Source: Rhodoferax sp. OV413
Lineage (GTDB): Bacteria; Pseudomonadota; Gammaproteobacteria; Pseudomonadales; Pseudohongiellaceae
Assembly (NCBI GenBank): GCA_943330915.2
Contig: CALQJO020000004.1
Location: 1-64,000, forward strand
Direction: 5' to 3'
DNA length: 64,000 nucleotides
Every line of letters starts with the position of its first letter. Within the stretch, counting starts at the first letter, position 1. The position numbers and the translations under genes are program-made. This document shows, piece after piece, positions 9,492 through 19,004 of this stretch. Under the pieces are notes generated by a model. It did no database searches. It was not told where the DNA came from and saw only the letters and a list, made by a program, of their open reading frames with translations.

Positions 9492-11079
9492 TGGCCTGCT
9501 CCACCCTCGGTGCCGATGATGATCTGGGTTTTCGACGGCGTTTGCGCGGTGCTTTGATGTTGCTCAAGGCTTCGATCATGACTTCCTGCTCGGCGCGATC
9601 TGCCAGTTGGTATTGCGTCCACCAGTCACCGGCATTGTCCAGTTGCTCACCGGACTCTTCGCGCAACAATAGAAAATCGTAGGCTGCTCTGAAGCGTGGG
9701 TGTGCAATCACGCTTTCAACCTGTTTGCGACTTTGCGGTTGCATACGCCATTGTAATTCCCATATCTCGCGCATCACGGCGGTGAAGCGTTTAGGGATGG
9801 CGGTAAATCTCAGCTGCTCAAGAATCGTGTCAGTGGCCGCATCCTGCATGGCCGCTAACGGTGCAAGGCGAGCCTGGAACTGTTCACGCAAGATCGCCTG
9901 CATGGCTGGCCACAGCAAGGCCGCGTACAAAAAAGCCGGTGTCACGGATTTGCCGTCTGCCAAACGTTTGTCGGTGTTTTGCAGTGCCAGTTGTACCAGT
10001 CTGCTGTCGGTGGAGTTTTTATCGCCCAGGCAGCGTAGTGTGGGTTTGAACAGGTAATCGGCCACCTTGTAACGGCGCAGCAGTTCGAAGGTTGCTTCAG
10101 CTTGGCCGCCGGTAAACAGTTTCACTGTTTCATCAAACAGGCGCGCCGGGGAAATTGACTCCAACAGTATGGCCAGCCGCGCGATCGGGGCCTCCGTGTC
10201 TTTGTGAATTCGGAAATCCAGTTTGGCCGCCAAGCGGATGGCACGCAATATGCGAACAGGATCTTCTTTGTATCGGGTTTCCGGGTCACCGATCATACGG
10301 ATCAGCCTGTCTTCGATGTCACTGAGTCCATTCACAAAATCCAGTAACCAGAAACCATTGGCCGTGTAATAAAGCGCGTTGACGGTAAAGTCTCGGCGTA
10401 TGGCATCTTCATTGATGCTGCCATATACATTGTCGCGCAGGATCATACCGGTGCTTGAGTGTGCGGAATCCAGATCCCTGATGTGGCGTCGTGATTCGCC
10501 TTCCTCGACTTCGGTTTCGATTTCGTGATGGGCGCGGAAGGTAGTGACTTCGATGATTTCCTGGCCGAAGCGCACATGGGTGATCTTGAACCGCCGGCCG
10601 ATAATGCGTGAGTTGCGGAACACCTCTCTGACATCTTCTGGCGTGGCATCCGTCGAGATATCAAAGTCCTTGGGGTGGCCGCCCAGTAACAGGTCACGGA
10701 CTCCGCCACCAACCAGAAAAGCCTGAAACCCCGCTTCATTGAGGCGATAAAGCACTTTAAGCGCATTGGGGGAAATATCACGACGTGAAATGTTGTGATC
10801 TTCGCGGGCTACCACCTCAACGTTACTCAGATCCAGTTTGCGCAGCGCGGCGGGCAGTTCGCTGCGTCCATGCGCTGCGCCACGATTGCCTGTTCTGGCG
10901 GTCTGCGCGGAGGGCTGCTCAATACGGGTGTTCTGCGGGTTGCGTGGTGACCGGCGGTTTGGTTCTGCCGGCAATGGCTTCTGGCGTGGTTCTGCTTTTT
11001 TGGCGTCAGGTTTTTCAGCGACACCGCTGCTGCTCTGGCCGGACTTGCCAAAAAGCATTTTTACCAGCTTCTTAATCAT
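9484..11079 (-). CDS. pcnB: Poly(A) polymerase I
   Basis: A protein of 531 aa that adds 3' poly(A) tails to RNA and so promotes decay. The nucleotidyltransferase core contains GGGVRDLLLGGHPKDFDIST (about residues 122-141), where the glycine patch and DFD carboxylates bind metal, then RRDFTVNALYY and the RNA-binding RILRAIRLAAKLDF. The N-terminal 90 residues and the last 30 are Lys/Arg/Pro/Ser-rich and probably disordered. It lies downstream of cbrB and the CrcZ-like locus, as in Pseudomonas. The upstream leader holds an AACAACAA motif (11146-11153). Confidence 0.95.
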   Translation of the reverse strand: MIKKLVKMLFGKSGQSSSGVAEKPDAKKAEPRQKPLPAEPNRRSPRNPQNTRIEQPSAQTARTGNRGAAHGRSELPAALRKLDLSNVEVVAREDHNISRRDISPNALKVLYRLNEAGFQAFLVGGGVRDLLLGGHPKDFDISTDATPEDVREVFRNSRIIGRRFKITHVRFGQEIIEVTTFRAHHEIETEVEEGESRRHIRDLDSAHSSTGMILRDNVYGSINEDAIRRDFTVNALYYTANGFWLLDFVNGLSDIEDRLIRMIGDPETRYKEDPVRILRAIRLAAKLDFRIHKDTEAPIARLAILLESISPARLFDETVKLFTGGQAEATFELLRRYKVADYLFKPTLRCLGDKNSTDSRLVQLALQNTDKRLADGKSVTPAFLYAALLWPAMQAILREQFQARLAPLAAMQDAATDTILEQLRFTAIPKRFTAVMREIWELQWRMQPQSRKQVESVIAHPRFRAAYDFLLLREESGEQLDNAGDWWTQYQLADRAEQEVMIEALSNIKAPRKRRRKPRSSSAPRVEQASE

Positions 11080-11184
11080 CAGGTGTCTAGCTCAAGGTCA
11101 CTTCTGTTGATGGACACAAGCTCAATTGGATACAGACATAACAGCTTGTTGTTGACGCAGACATGGTCAGCGACAGAGGCGGCA

Positions 11185-11213
11185 ATAATACACTGAAGTA
11201 TAGAATGTGTGCA
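11185..11213 (-). promoter_or_regulatory. Candidate sigma-70 promoter for pcnB
   Basis: On the minus strand a -35-like TGCACA (11208-11213) and a -10-like TATTAT (11185-11190) are separated by 17 bases. Each hexamer matches its consensus imperfectly. The site sits just after the G/C hairpin that I take as the end of the CrcZ-like RNA, so pcnB would have its own promoter. The remaining leader (11080-11178) holds an AACAACAA motif and otherwise nothing I recognise. Confidence 0.4.
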
Positions 11214-11225
11214 GGGGAAATGCTC

Positions 11226-11474
11226 TGGGGGGTGACTTGACCCCCCCGCAAGGAAGGTATGTTTTATTGTTATTATTGTTTCTTTTTGTTCTTCTTAAGT
11301 AGGCACTCAAGTCAAGTGCGCCAGTTTATTCATCAGTACCAGCAGTTGTTATGCAATGCGCTTATGTTTATCTGCTAGCCCGATCTGATTATTTTTATTA
11401 TTTTTCTGCACCAATATTGATGCTATTTTTTTTGTTATGCGTCGTTATTTTTATTATTTCTTTTTCTTATTGTA
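11226..11474 (-). ncRNA. crcZ: CrcZ-like regulatory RNA (predicted Hfq/Crc decoy)
   Basis: Predicted non-coding RNA of about 250 nt on the minus strand between cbrB and pcnB, exactly where CrcZ lies in Pseudomonas. A sigma-54 promoter sits 12-26 bases upstream of the predicted start. The RNA carries three separated AAYAAYAA clusters, at 11451-11458, 11395-11402 and 11264-11277 (the last with two overlapping copies), within long A-rich stretches. These are the motifs that Hfq with Crc binds in Pseudomonas. It ends with two hairpins, at 11303-11319 and 11227-11246. No convincing gene is encoded; a 71-codon frame on the other strand is low complexity. CrcZ of Pseudomonas is longer (about 400 nt), so the 3' end here may lie further on. 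Both ends are predictions. Confidence 0.72.
11227..11246 (-). terminator. G/C-rich hairpin at the likely 3' end of the CrcZ-like RNA
   Basis: Perfect 7-bp stem GGGGGGT/ACCCCCC with a 6-base loop, very stable for its length. No U-run follows on the minus strand, so it is not a textbook intrinsic terminator; it could instead protect a 3' end. Its loop (minus strand CAAGTC) is complementary to the loop of the hairpin at 11303-11319. Confidence 0.45.
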
Positions 11475-11484
11475 CGGCGCATAA

Positions 11485-11500
11485 AGCATTTAGCGTGCCA
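11485..11500 (-). promoter_or_regulatory. Sigma-54 promoter of the CrcZ-like RNA
   Basis: The minus strand reads TGGCACG, four bases, then ATGCT. Against the sigma-54 consensus TGGCACG-N4-TTGCW this is perfect at -24, 4 of 5 at -12, and has the exact spacing between the GG and GC dinucleotides. The predicted start is near 11474. rpoN, encoding sigma-54, is at 31.7-33.2 kb, and an adjacent NtrC-family activator (CbrB) has an intact GAFTGA motif. Confidence 0.8.
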
Positions 11501-11574
11501 CAATTACAAAGCATATATATAACAACTAGATATGATTTTATGGGGTGGCCGAAAATCTGTGTTTGAGTAGCAAG

Positions 11575-11621
11575 TGTTACTAAAACACTCTCATCTGATG
11601 AGTAGATGGGTATCGGTAACA
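11575..11621. promoter_or_regulatory. Candidate CbrB upstream activator sites
   Basis: TGTTAC at 11575-11580 and GTAACA at 11616-11621 form an inverted pair 35 bases apart, centred about 100 and 145 bases upstream of the predicted RNA start, a usual distance for sigma-54 enhancer sites. From memory, TGTTAC and GTAACA half-sites are those described for CbrB in Pseudomonas, with shorter spacing. A second palindrome, CTCATC-T-GATGAG, lies between them at 11590-11602. The block lies just downstream of the cbrB stop codon. Confidence 0.5.
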
Positions 11622-11624
11622 GTT

Positions 11625-13016
11625 TCAGGCGTGTTTCTTTTTGCGGGGCAGTCCAAATCGCTGGCGGCGCTCCCACAGGCATTTGCGGCTGATGCCCAGT
11701 TTTTTGGCCAACTGGGTTTCATTCATCTGGTCCTGATGTTCAAGGACAAACTTCTGGAAATAGTCTTCGAGAGACAGCTCTTCTGCAGCGTCAGTCTCAT
11801 CCGCGCTGTGCTGATCGATCATGGATCGCTCGGTCAATGGCCGGATGGTGCGTTTATTACCCGTCAGGTCGATGGCCAGCAATTCTGCCCCGATTTCTTC
11901 GGATTCCGCCAATACCACAGCCCGTTCAATCGCGTTTTCCAGTTCGCGCACGTTCCCCGGCCATGGGTAGGTGGAAATCGCTTGTGTGGCATCATTGGTG
12001 AAATACAACAGCGGTGACTTGAGCCGTTTGCAGGTGCGCTCCAGAATGGCATCCGCGAGCTCAAGGATGTCGTTACCGCGTTCTTTCAGTGGCGGTAAGA
12101 GCAGCGTCATGACGTTAATGCGGTAATACAGATCTTCGCGGAAGTCACCATCAATCACCAGTTGCTTGAGATCGCGGTGGGTAGCAACCACCAGTCTCAC
12201 ATCAACCTTGCGTGATTGCACAGAACCCACTTTTCGTATTTCGCTTTCCTGCAGAACACGCAGCAGCCGAGCCTGAGCATCCAGTGGCAACTCGCCAATT
12301 TCATCCAGAAACAGCGTGCTGCTGTTTGCGGCTTCCACCAGCCCGGTCCGGTTGGCCGTTGCACCCGTGAAGGCGCCTTTTTCATGTCCGAATAGCTCGG
12401 ATTCGATGAGATTTTCAGGAATAGCTGCACAGTTGACCGAAATCATTTCCGAGTCTTTGCGATCGCTTAACTGATGAATGGCACGCGCCACCAGTTCTTT
12501 ACCGGTACCCGATTCACCATTAATCAGCACGGTTGAGCTGGTCTGTGCAACTTTGCGTATGCGACGGAACAATTCCATCATTTGCGGGCAGCTGCCGAGC
12601 ATGCCAGGAACCGGCGGTTCCGGCGGTGGTTCTACAGATTTTGGGGCGACATTTTTGCCCGCATTGTCTTTGATGATGCGCTCGACGGTTTGCAGCATTT
12701 CGTCGTGCTCAAAGGGCTTGGGAATATAGTCCACAGCGCCTAGTTTCATGGAGTCGATGGCGGATCTTAAGCTGGAGTAACTGGTCATGATCAGCACCGG
12801 AGTGCGTGTTGCTTTGATCAGATCGGTGCCAGGGGCGCCCGGCAGTCGCAGATCGCTGATGACGATATTGAAGCTATTCTCGGCCAGGAGTGCGACGGCT
12901 TCCTTCACGGACCCGGCTTCACTGACAATATAGCCGTGGCGTTCAAGCAAGCGGCGCAATGCAGTGCGGATGACTGGTTCATCCTCGACAACCAGAACTT
13001 TGTAATGTGCAGTCAT
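11625..13016 (-). CDS. cbrB: Sigma-54-dependent response regulator CbrB
   Basis: An NtrC-family activator of 463 aa. The receiver domain covers about residues 5-120 with the phospho-acceptor Asp55 ([10 protein letters not shown]). The AAA+ domain covers about 140-375 with Walker A GESGTGKE at 167-174 and the sigma-54 contact loop GAFTGA at 214-219, so it should be active with RpoN. A Fis-type helix-turn-helix closes the protein ([21 protein letters not shown]). Placement directly after the SLC5-type kinase gene and before pcnB identifies it as CbrB, the regulator of carbon/nitrogen balance that drives crcZ in Pseudomonas. The stop is about 150 bases upstream of the predicted RNA start. Confidence 0.93.
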   Translation of the reverse strand: MTAHYKVLVVEDEPVIRTALRRLLERHGYIVSEAGSVKEAVALLAENSFNIVISDLRLPGAPGTDLIKATRTPVLIMTSYSSLRSAIDSMKLGAVDYIPKPFEHDEMLQTVERIIKDNAGKNVAPKSVEPPPEPPVPGMLGSCPQMMELFRRIRKVAQTSSTVLINGESGTGKELVARAIHQLSDRKDSEMISVNCAAIPENLIESELFGHEKGAFTGATANRTGLVEAANSSTLFLDEIGELPLDAQARLLRVLQESEIRKVGSVQSRKVDVRLVVATHRDLKQLVIDGDFREDLYYRINVMTLLLPPLKERGNDILELADAILERTCKRLKSPLLYFTNDATQAISTYPWPGNVRELENAIERAVVLAESEEIGAELLAIDLTGNKRTIRPLTERSMIDQHSADETDAAEELSLEDYFQKFVLEHQDQMNETQLAKKLGISRKCLWERRQRFGLPRKKKHA

Positions 13017-13065
13017 TCAATTACTCGATGTGCTGTTTGTTTGAGAACAGTCTGAAGAGGCTGGC

Positions 13066-15993
13066 TCAGCTTTTGTTTAGTGTCTCATCATAACAGGGAA
13101 AACTCAGTACTACTTTGGCGCCCGGGTTATGCCGCTTGGCAGTGGCATTCATTATATCAATATGTCCGCCGAGGTTTTCAACCAGGCTGTAGACCAGTGC
13201 CAGTCCAAGACCGGTACCTTCGCCGGGTTCCTTGGTGGTAAAAAACGGTTCGAACACCCGGTCACGAATGGCCTCCGGGATACCGCTGCCTTCATCGGAA
13301 ACACTGATCTGTATCGATGCGGCGATACGTTCACAGTCAATACGAATGGTGCTTTCCACAGGGCTGGCGTCGCGCGCATTGTTGATCAGATTCACCAGCA
13401 CCTGCAGTAGCTGCTGTGAGTCGCCGAGTATGCGGGCATTTGGCTCACAGTGCACATCAAAGTGCATGTGTTTGCCCTTCTTGTTAAGAGAGATCAGTGC
13501 AATTGCTTCATCAATACACGTTGCGACCAGCACAACTTCATGCCGCTGGTCAGCTTTGTTGTGGCTGCCGCTGTGTGCAAAATTGACCAGTGACTGCACT
13601 ATGCGCGAGGTGCGGTCGGTCTGTTCAATGATCTGTTTTGCCATGCTGCGCAACTCGTCGTTGGAAGTTTCATCTCTGATATTCTGGGCCAGGCAGGCAA
13701 TGCCGGTGATGGGATTACCAATCTCGTGAGCTACGCCGGCCGCAAGCCGGCCAATGGATGCCAGGCGCTCGCTGTGAGCCAGCTCTTCTTCCAGCAACTC
13801 GGTGTCTGTCAGATCTTCCAAAAGGACAATGATGCCATCCTGCTCAATACGCCGGCTGGTGGATTTTTCAATCACTGCTTTGTGCAGACTGATGTAACGT
13901 TTACCGCCGTTCACGTTGATTGTCAGTTTGTGCTGATGTGCCGTTTCACCGTGTAGAAACTGGTTCAAGAGTTTGTACCAGGGGTTGCCGATTTCACTCA
14001 GATGCATACCAACAGCTTCCTCGGTCGTGATGCCCGTCAGCGTCTCCATGGCATGATTCCACATAATGATCTGGTCGTCCGGGCCCAGAGAGCAGACACC
14101 CAGCGGAAGATCCATCAATATCTGCCGATGATAACGCCGCAGGTTATCCAGATCAGCGGCCATGCCTGACAAATTGCTTCGGTACGCTTCGATACGGCTT
14201 TCGATAGCCGTCACGTCTGCTGAGACGCTTTCCTTGGTGGAGGTAAATGGCAGAAATCTGTCAATCAAATCATGTGCGATTGCTGGCCCCAGCAATCCGG
14301 ACAGATTTGCTTCCAGGCGACTGCGCAGCTGGCGCAGGGCCTGTGGCCGGCTGTCCTGTTTATCCATATTGAGATCACGAAGTGCCTGCATGACCTCTCG
14401 TGTAGCAGTGCGCTCCCCCAACGGTTTTGTCAGCTGGGCAATAAACTCCTGCGGTGAACTAGCTGTGAGTCCTGCACGTCGCTGGCGTCGGAGGTTGTCA
14501 ACCGAGCAGATATCGGCAGATATCCGTTCCTCAGTTGAGCTGCGCGTCAACAGGGAAACCAGCATAAACAGCGCAATATTGCAGATCAGCGACAGCACAA
14601 CAATTTCGCGGGTATTCATGTTACCCAAGGTAAAGAAATTGGTGCCTGATGCCACGGGCAGTACCAGAAAGACAAACCAGACGGCCGTTCCTGCGGCGAG
14701 GCCGGCCATGAATCCTTTCTTGTTACCTTTGGGCCAGTAAAGCAACGCAACAATTGCCGGCAGAAATTGCAGGCTGCCAATCAGACCAATATTACTGACT
14801 GCCCGGATACTCTGGTCGTCTGATGGCACGTAATAAAAGAGGAATCCGCCCCAGATCAATGCTGCGATCAATGCCCGGCGCTTCCACAACAACCAGCGAT
14901 AGATATCCTGGCGCGCACTGGGTTGCCACACCGGCAGAATCAGGTGGTTCAGGCACATCGTGGACAGCGCCAGTGTTATCACAATAATCAGGCCACTGGC
15001 TGCAGACATGCCGCCGATAAAACCAATCAGGGTAAACAGCTCAGAATCATAGTATGCACCCAGAGTGACCGGATAATACTCCATGGGTGACAGCGCACCC
15101 GAGCGCAAACCTGCCCACAGGATAGGTAACACCGGCAGGCTTAACAGCAGAAAATACAGTGGTAGGCCCCAGCTGGCGACGCTGAGCGCGCGGGGGTGGT
15201 TGTTTTCATGGAAGGTCATATAAAACATCTGCGGGGTCGCGACGGCGGCGCTGAAAAAAACCAGTACCATGATCTGGAATGTCCCGGGAGGCGCAGGCTC
15301 TTTGATTCTGCGCAGCAGTTCCGGTTGTTCTCTGACCCATTGCTCCATGAGGTCAAAACTGCCGAAGCCCTTGTAGATAGCAAAAAAGCCCACAGCCAGC
15401 AGCGCCACCAATTTGACCAGGGACTCAAAAGCGATGGTCATGACCAGTCCTTCATGACGTTCTCTGCCGGAGCCTTTACCGGTTCCGAAAAAGATTGAAA
15501 ATAGCGTAATCAACAGGCAAAACGTGATCGCCAGCGTTGTCTCTGAAGCGTCGGGTGACAGCAGGCTGACGGTGGTGGCAACCGCTTGAATCTGCAAGGA
15601 CAACAGCGGCATCACCACCAGTAACATGACCAAGGTGGTCAGGGTGCCAGCCCATGGACTGCGATACCTGAAGGATAACAAGTCAGCCAAGGAGCTGAGT
15701 TGGTAAGTTTTGGTGAGATTCAGAATAGGCCGCAGTAACAACGGGGATAACAAAAACGCCATGGATATGCCAATAAAGGGCGCCAGATATCCATAACCAT
15801 CACGGAATGCGTTGCCGGTTGCCGCGTAATACGACCACACGCTGGCAAACACACCCAGAGACAGCACGTAAACCACAGGATGTCTGACAACGCGTTCGGG
15901 TATCCAGCCACGCTCGGTAATGTAGGCAATCCCGAACAGAATAATCAGGTAACCCACACCCAGTGCGAATAATGTACTTAACTCAAAGGTCAT
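13066..15993 (-). CDS. cbrA: Transporter-fused sensor histidine kinase CbrA
   Basis: A protein of 975 aa with the CbrA architecture. An N-terminal SLC5/SSS solute:sodium symporter domain of about 13 helices (residues 1-500) is followed by a linker, then a PAS domain (around 630-720) containing [21 protein letters not shown] HisKA domain carries phospho-acceptor His near residue 756 in [11 protein letters not shown], and the HATPase_c domain has N-box [17 protein letters not shown] and [13 protein letters not shown]. In Pseudomonas, CbrA transports and/or senses histidine and other substrates and phosphorylates CbrB. The start at 15993 overlaps the end of a small upstream frame by 11 bases, which suggests translational coupling. 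The open frame extends to 16041, but the extension does not resemble the family. Confidence 0.94.
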   Translation of the reverse strand: MTFELSTLFALGVGYLIILFGIAYITERGWIPERVVRHPVVYVLSLGVFASVWSYYAATGNAFRDGYGYLAPFIGISMAFLLSPLLLRPILNLTKTYQLSSLADLLSFRYRSPWAGTLTTLVMLLVVMPLLSLQIQAVATTVSLLSPDASETTLAITFCLLITLFSIFFGTGKGSGRERHEGLVMTIAFESLVKLVALLAVGFFAIYKGFGSFDLMEQWVREQPELLRRIKEPAPPGTFQIMVLVFFSAAVATPQMFYMTFHENNHPRALSVASWGLPLYFLLLSLPVLPILWAGLRSGALSPMEYYPVTLGAYYDSELFTLIGFIGGMSAASGLIIVITLALSTMCLNHLILPVWQPSARQDIYRWLLWKRRALIAALIWGGFLFYYVPSDDQSIRAVSNIGLIGSLQFLPAIVALLYWPKGNKKGFMAGLAAGTAVWFVFLVLPVASGTNFFTLGNMNTREIVVLSLICNIALFMLVSLLTRSSTEERISADICSVDNLRRQRRAGLTASSPQEFIAQLTKPLGERTATREVMQALRDLNMDKQDSRPQALRQLRSRLEANLSGLLGPAIAHDLIDRFLPFTSTKESVSADVTAIESRIEAYRSNLSGMAADLDNLRRYHRQILMDLPLGVCSLGPDDQIIMWNHAMETLTGITTEEAVGMHLSEIGNPWYKLLNQFLHGETAHQHKLTINVNGGKRYISLHKAVIEKSTSRRIEQDGIIVLLEDLTDTELLEEELAHSERLASIGRLAAGVAHEIGNPITGIACLAQNIRDETSNDELRSMAKQIIEQTDRTSRIVQSLVNFAHSGSHNKADQRHEVVLVATCIDEAIALISLNKKGKHMHFDVHCEPNARILGDSQQLLQVLVNLINNARDASPVESTIRIDCERIAASIQISVSDEGSGIPEAIRDRVFEPFFTTKEPGEGTGLGLALVYSLVENLGGHIDIMNATAKRHNPGAKVVLSFPCYDETLNKS

Positions 15994-16159
15994 CGACGTT
16001 TTGTTCCCGGAATGACCACGCGGCCAGGGCGATGACAACAAAACAAATCAGCAGAGGGCGATACCAGGCCCCATGGGTCTGCATTGACCATTCCACGCTG
16101 AGCAGGAACAGCAGGTAGCTGAAAACCAGAAAAATCAGGGTGGATGGCGGAATATACAT
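15983..16159 (-). CDS. cbrX: CbrX-like small membrane protein
   Basis: A 58-codon frame found by translating the interval between gluQ and cbrA. It starts MYIPPSTLIFLVFSYLL, has two hydrophobic segments (about residues 7-21 and 33-48) separated by a short polar loop with WSMQTHGAWYR, and ends in an acidic tail. Its stop codon overlaps the cbrA start by 11 bases. The start is 11 bases after the gluQ stop; I see no strong ribosome site. A small frame called cbrX is described upstream of, and overlapping, cbrA in Pseudomonas, and the match in place, size and hydrophobicity is good. Identity rests on context; function is unknown. Confidence 0.68.
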   Translation of the reverse strand: MYIPPSTLIFLVFSYLLFLLSVEWSMQTHGAWYRPLLICFVVIALAAWSFREQNVDDL

Positions 16160-16170
16160 ACGTCTGAGGC

Positions 16171-17175
16171 CTAGCCTAGTTGATGTCCGACCGGGATATT
16201 AGCCAACTTGGGCACACGCTGTATATCCCAGCGTTCAATTGCCCGTTGCAGGAGGCTTTGAGGAGTTTCAGTGTGCGGTTTGCCGCTGAGGTCCTGCCCG
16301 AGAAAACGCAGTGCTTCTCTGAGGTAGACGCGGCTGTTAGAAGGCTCCAGAGCTTTGGCAAAGTGTTGTTTGCTTAGCTTTTGTCCCAGTGTGTTACAGG
16401 CGACCGGGATATGAGCGTAACGCGGTGTCTGATAGCCCAGAATTTGCTGCAAGGCAATTTGTCTTGGTGTGGAATCTATCAGGTCGTATCCGCGCACAAC
16501 ATCGGTTACTCCCTGCCAGCTATCATCCACCACTACGGCCAACTGGTAGGCAATCAGTCCATCGCGACGGCGCAGGACAACGTCTCCACATTGCGATGGC
16601 AAATTCTGTTGATAAATTCCCTGGATTCTATCCTTAAACTGGATGTTGGTATCGGGCAAGCGCAGCCGGATGGCAAAGTCGTCAGTGGGCGGGCTGGCGC
16701 GGTTACGGCATAAATTATCGTAAACGCCCTCATTGCTGCGGCTACGCTGCCTGGAGCAATCACAACCGTAGGTCAGGTTCTGATCATTCAAAAAGGCCAG
16801 ACTATTGTGGTACTCAGTCAGCCGGTCGCTCTGGTAGATCACGTCGCCATCCCAATGCAAGGCAAATGCGTCCAGAGTCTCCAGTATCTGTTGTGCAGCA
16901 CCCGCCGGTTCGCGGCTGGGATCAAGATCTTCCATGCGCAATAGCCAGCGGCCGTGGTGAGCGCGTGCATCCAGAAAAGACGCCAGTGCGCAGAGCAGGG
17001 AACCAAAATGTAAAGTGCCGGTAGGCGAGGGGGCAAAACGACCAACGTAGTCAGACTTCGCATCAGTCGATGATGGCTCACCCGGTTCCACAAGAGTGCT
17101 TTTACCGGGCGAGGACGGTCTCAAGGAGCGGGCCGCTGGCGACTCAGGCGCCCCACTGTTTTTCGCGGATTTCAT
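16171..17175 (-). CDS. gluQ: Glutamyl-Q tRNA(Asp) synthetase
   Basis: GluQRS, a truncated glutamyl-tRNA synthetase that attaches glutamate to queuosine in tRNA(Asp). It shows [16 protein letters not shown] (HIGH-type motif), the RMEDLDPSR segment and a zinc-site pattern CDC...YDNLC, with the KMSKS-like [10 protein letters not shown]. The tRNA anticodon-binding domain of GltX is absent, as expected. The open frame gives about 42 residues of Ser/Pro-rich sequence before the catalytic domain and overlaps dksA by 32 bases. A GTG within that extension is an alternative start. The dksA-gluQ order is widely conserved in gammaproteobacteria. Confidence 0.93.
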   Translation of the reverse strand: MKSAKNSGAPESPAARSLRPSSPGKSTLVEPGEPSSTDAKSDYVGRFAPSPTGTLHFGSLLCALASFLDARAHHGRWLLRMEDLDPSREPAGAAQQILETLDAFALHWDGDVIYQSDRLTEYHNSLAFLNDQNLTYGCDCSRQRSRSNEGVYDNLCRNRASPPTDDFAIRLRLPDTNIQFKDRIQGIYQQNLPSQCGDVVLRRRDGLIAYQLAVVVDDSWQGVTDVVRGYDLIDSTPRQIALQQILGYQTPRYAHIPVACNTLGQKLSKQHFAKALEPSNSRVYLREALRFLGQDLSGKPHTETPQSLLQRAIERWDIQRVPKLANIPVGHQLG

Positions 17176-17590
17176 CCAGTGTTTTGCAGTCTATGCACTT
17201 ATCAGCTGTTGGACGAGCCTCGAGGCGGCGGATGCCAATTTCGATACCACAGGACTCGCAGTAGCCATAATCGTTCTGAACGATTTTCTCGATGGTCGAG
17301 TCTATTTTTTTAATCAGTTTGCGCTCACGGTCACGGGTACGTAATTCAAGGCTGAATTCCTCTTCCTGAGTCGCCCTGTCCGCGGGGTCTGGATAATTGG
17401 CAGCATCGTCCTGTAAATGGTGAACTGTGCGGTCAACTTCTTCCATGAGTTGGCTGCGCCAATCGCGCAGGATGGACTTGAAGTGGTCTCGCTGTCCTTC
17501 GCTCATATATTCCTCGCCCTTTTTTGGTGTGTAGGGCGTGAAAGTTTTTAACACGGACGATTGTTCTGCAGCAGATTGTTTTTTGGACAT
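17144..17590 (-). CDS. dksA: RNA polymerase-binding transcription factor DksA
   Basis: A protein of 148 aa that binds the RNA polymerase secondary channel and works with ppGpp in the stringent response. The coiled-coil region includes [21 protein letters not shown], whose tip carries aspartates (DPADRA), and a four-cysteine zinc finger follows (CESC ... CIDC). I chose the ATG at 17590 (MSKKQS) because family similarity begins there; an upstream extension to 17653 does not fit. gluQ starts inside its 3' end. Confidence 0.96.
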   Translation of the reverse strand: MSKKQSAAEQSSVLKTFTPYTPKKGEEYMSEGQRDHFKSILRDWRSQLMEEVDRTVHHLQDDAANYPDPADRATQEEEFSLELRTRDRERKLIKKIDSTIEKIVQNDYGYCESCGIEIGIRRLEARPTADKCIDCKTLDEIREKQWGA

Positions 17591-17807
17591 GGTTAACAAG
17601 GCCTCATACCCTATTAGACGCTTAACAGTAGCGCGATCCGGCACACTTGCCAACTGACTATTGGGCGGTCACGGATTTTGGCAAGCGCGGTAAGCTACCA
17701 GATTATTACCGCCCAGACCAGAAATAATGTTAAGGTCGCCCATCTTGCCCGGCAGCCGCCTGCTTATTCAGTGCTGGCAGTCAATCCACATACCATACCG
17801 CATAACT

Positions 17808-19004
17808 ATGACAGAATTCAGACTCCCCCCCGCAAACAGAAACCGACTCGTCAATCCCTTCAGGGTCATGAACGTGATGGAGCGGGCGCGTCAGTTGCAG
17901 GCAAGCGGCAGGGATATCATTCACCTGGAGGTGGGGGAGCCGGATTTTCCCACTGCCCGACCCATCGCAGATGCCGGCATGTCGGCTTTGAGAGCAGGTA
18001 ATACTGCGTACACCCCTGCAGCAGGATTGCCGGAGTTGCGTGAGTGCATCGCGGCGTTTTACCAGCAGCATCATGGTATAAACCTGAATCCGTCTCGTAT
18101 TCTGGTGACCCCGGGGGCCAGCGGGGCATTGGTACTGCTGTCCAATTTGTTGCTCAATCCGGGCGACACCGTATTGATGCCTGACCCCGCCTATCCTTGT
18201 AATCGCAATTATGTTCACCTGGCCGGTGCCAGGGCTAGGCTGATTGCTCCGCAAACTGTCGGCGATGCAGCACCGGGCATCGTGCAGCTTGAGGCGGCGT
18301 ATGATGAGACGGTGAAGGGTTTATGGCTGGCTTCTCCGGCAAACCCTACAGGTGCGGTTATTCCGCATACCCGCCTGATAGCATTGGGTCAGTGGTGTGA
18401 CTCCCGTCAAGTGCATCTGATGGTTGATGAAATTTATCAAGGTCTGGATTTCAGTGCGCCCTCTACAGTCAGCCGTGCCATGGGCGATTTACCCAGCGCA
18501 TTGGCTCTGGGTGGCAACACTATCGTGATCAACAGCTTTTCCAAATACTTTGGTATGACGGGGTGGCGTCTCGGCTGGATTGTTGTGCCGGAGTATCTGA
18601 TCACCACCGCCAATATTCTTGCCCAGAATCTGTTTATCTCTGCGCCGACGATTTCGCAGATTGCGGCCTTGCGGGCGTTTGATGCAGATGTTGTTGAAAT
18701 TCTCGAGCAGCGTCGCGCAGCATTTAGACAGCGCCGGGACTACCTGTCATCGGCACTAACATCGTTGGGATTTGAGCTGCCCTGGCAGCCACAGGGCGCC
18801 TTTTATTGTTATGCCGATATCAGCCGTTTCAGTGATGACTGTGAGCAGTTTTGCCACCGATTGCTGGAAGATCACGGTATCGCAGCAACGCCCGGCACAG
18901 ACTTTGGTGATTATCAGGCGCGCCGGTTTGTGAGGTTTGCGTATACCAGTGCGCTGCCGCGGCTGGAATTGGCCATCGAGCGTATGGCCAAGGCATTAGC
19001 TTAA
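17808..19004 (+). CDS. Class I/II PLP-dependent aminotransferase
   Basis: An aspartate-aminotransferase-fold enzyme of 398 aa. It shows the substrate segment EVGEPDFPT, PANPTG near residue 182, the PLP-lysine motif SFSKYFGMTGWRLGW and a C-terminal arginine region (RRFVRFAYTS). The start at 17808 (MTEFRLPP) matches family length better than the frame opening at 17727. It is divergent from dksA across about 217 bases, as is the aminotransferase beside dksA in Pseudomonas. The amino-acid substrate is not determinable. Its stop overlaps the convergent Rieske gene by 4 bases. Confidence 0.9.
   Translation: MTEFRLPPANRNRLVNPFRVMNVMERARQLQASGRDIIHLEVGEPDFPTARPIADAGMSALRAGNTAYTPAAGLPELRECIAAFYQQHHGINLNPSRILVTPGASGALVLLSNLLLNPGDTVLMPDPAYPCNRNYVHLAGARARLIAPQTVGDAAPGIVQLEAAYDETVKGLWLASPANPTGAVIPHTRLIALGQWCDSRQVHLMVDEIYQGLDFSAPSTVSRAMGDLPSALALGGNTIVINSFSKYFGMTGWRLGWIVVPEYLITTANILAQNLFISAPTISQIAALRAFDADVVEILEQRRAAFRQRRDYLSSALTSLGFELPWQPQGAFYCYADISRFSDDCEQFCHRLLEDHGIAATPGTDFGDYQARRFVRFAYTSALPRLELAIERMAKALA

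Noticed and set aside
11351-11566. A 71-codon plus-strand frame (hydrophobic, Phe/Ile/Tyr-rich) in the cbrB-pcnB gap
   Set aside because: It lies antisense to the A-rich CrcZ-like region, so T-rich codons produce false hydrophobic residues. No ribosome site or family similarity is seen.
13240-13260. GGTTCGAAC-like sequence resembling a tRNA T-loop
   Set aside because: It lies inside the cbrA kinase domain and has no acceptor or anticodon arms around it. Similar hits at 30390 and 34790 are also inside genes.
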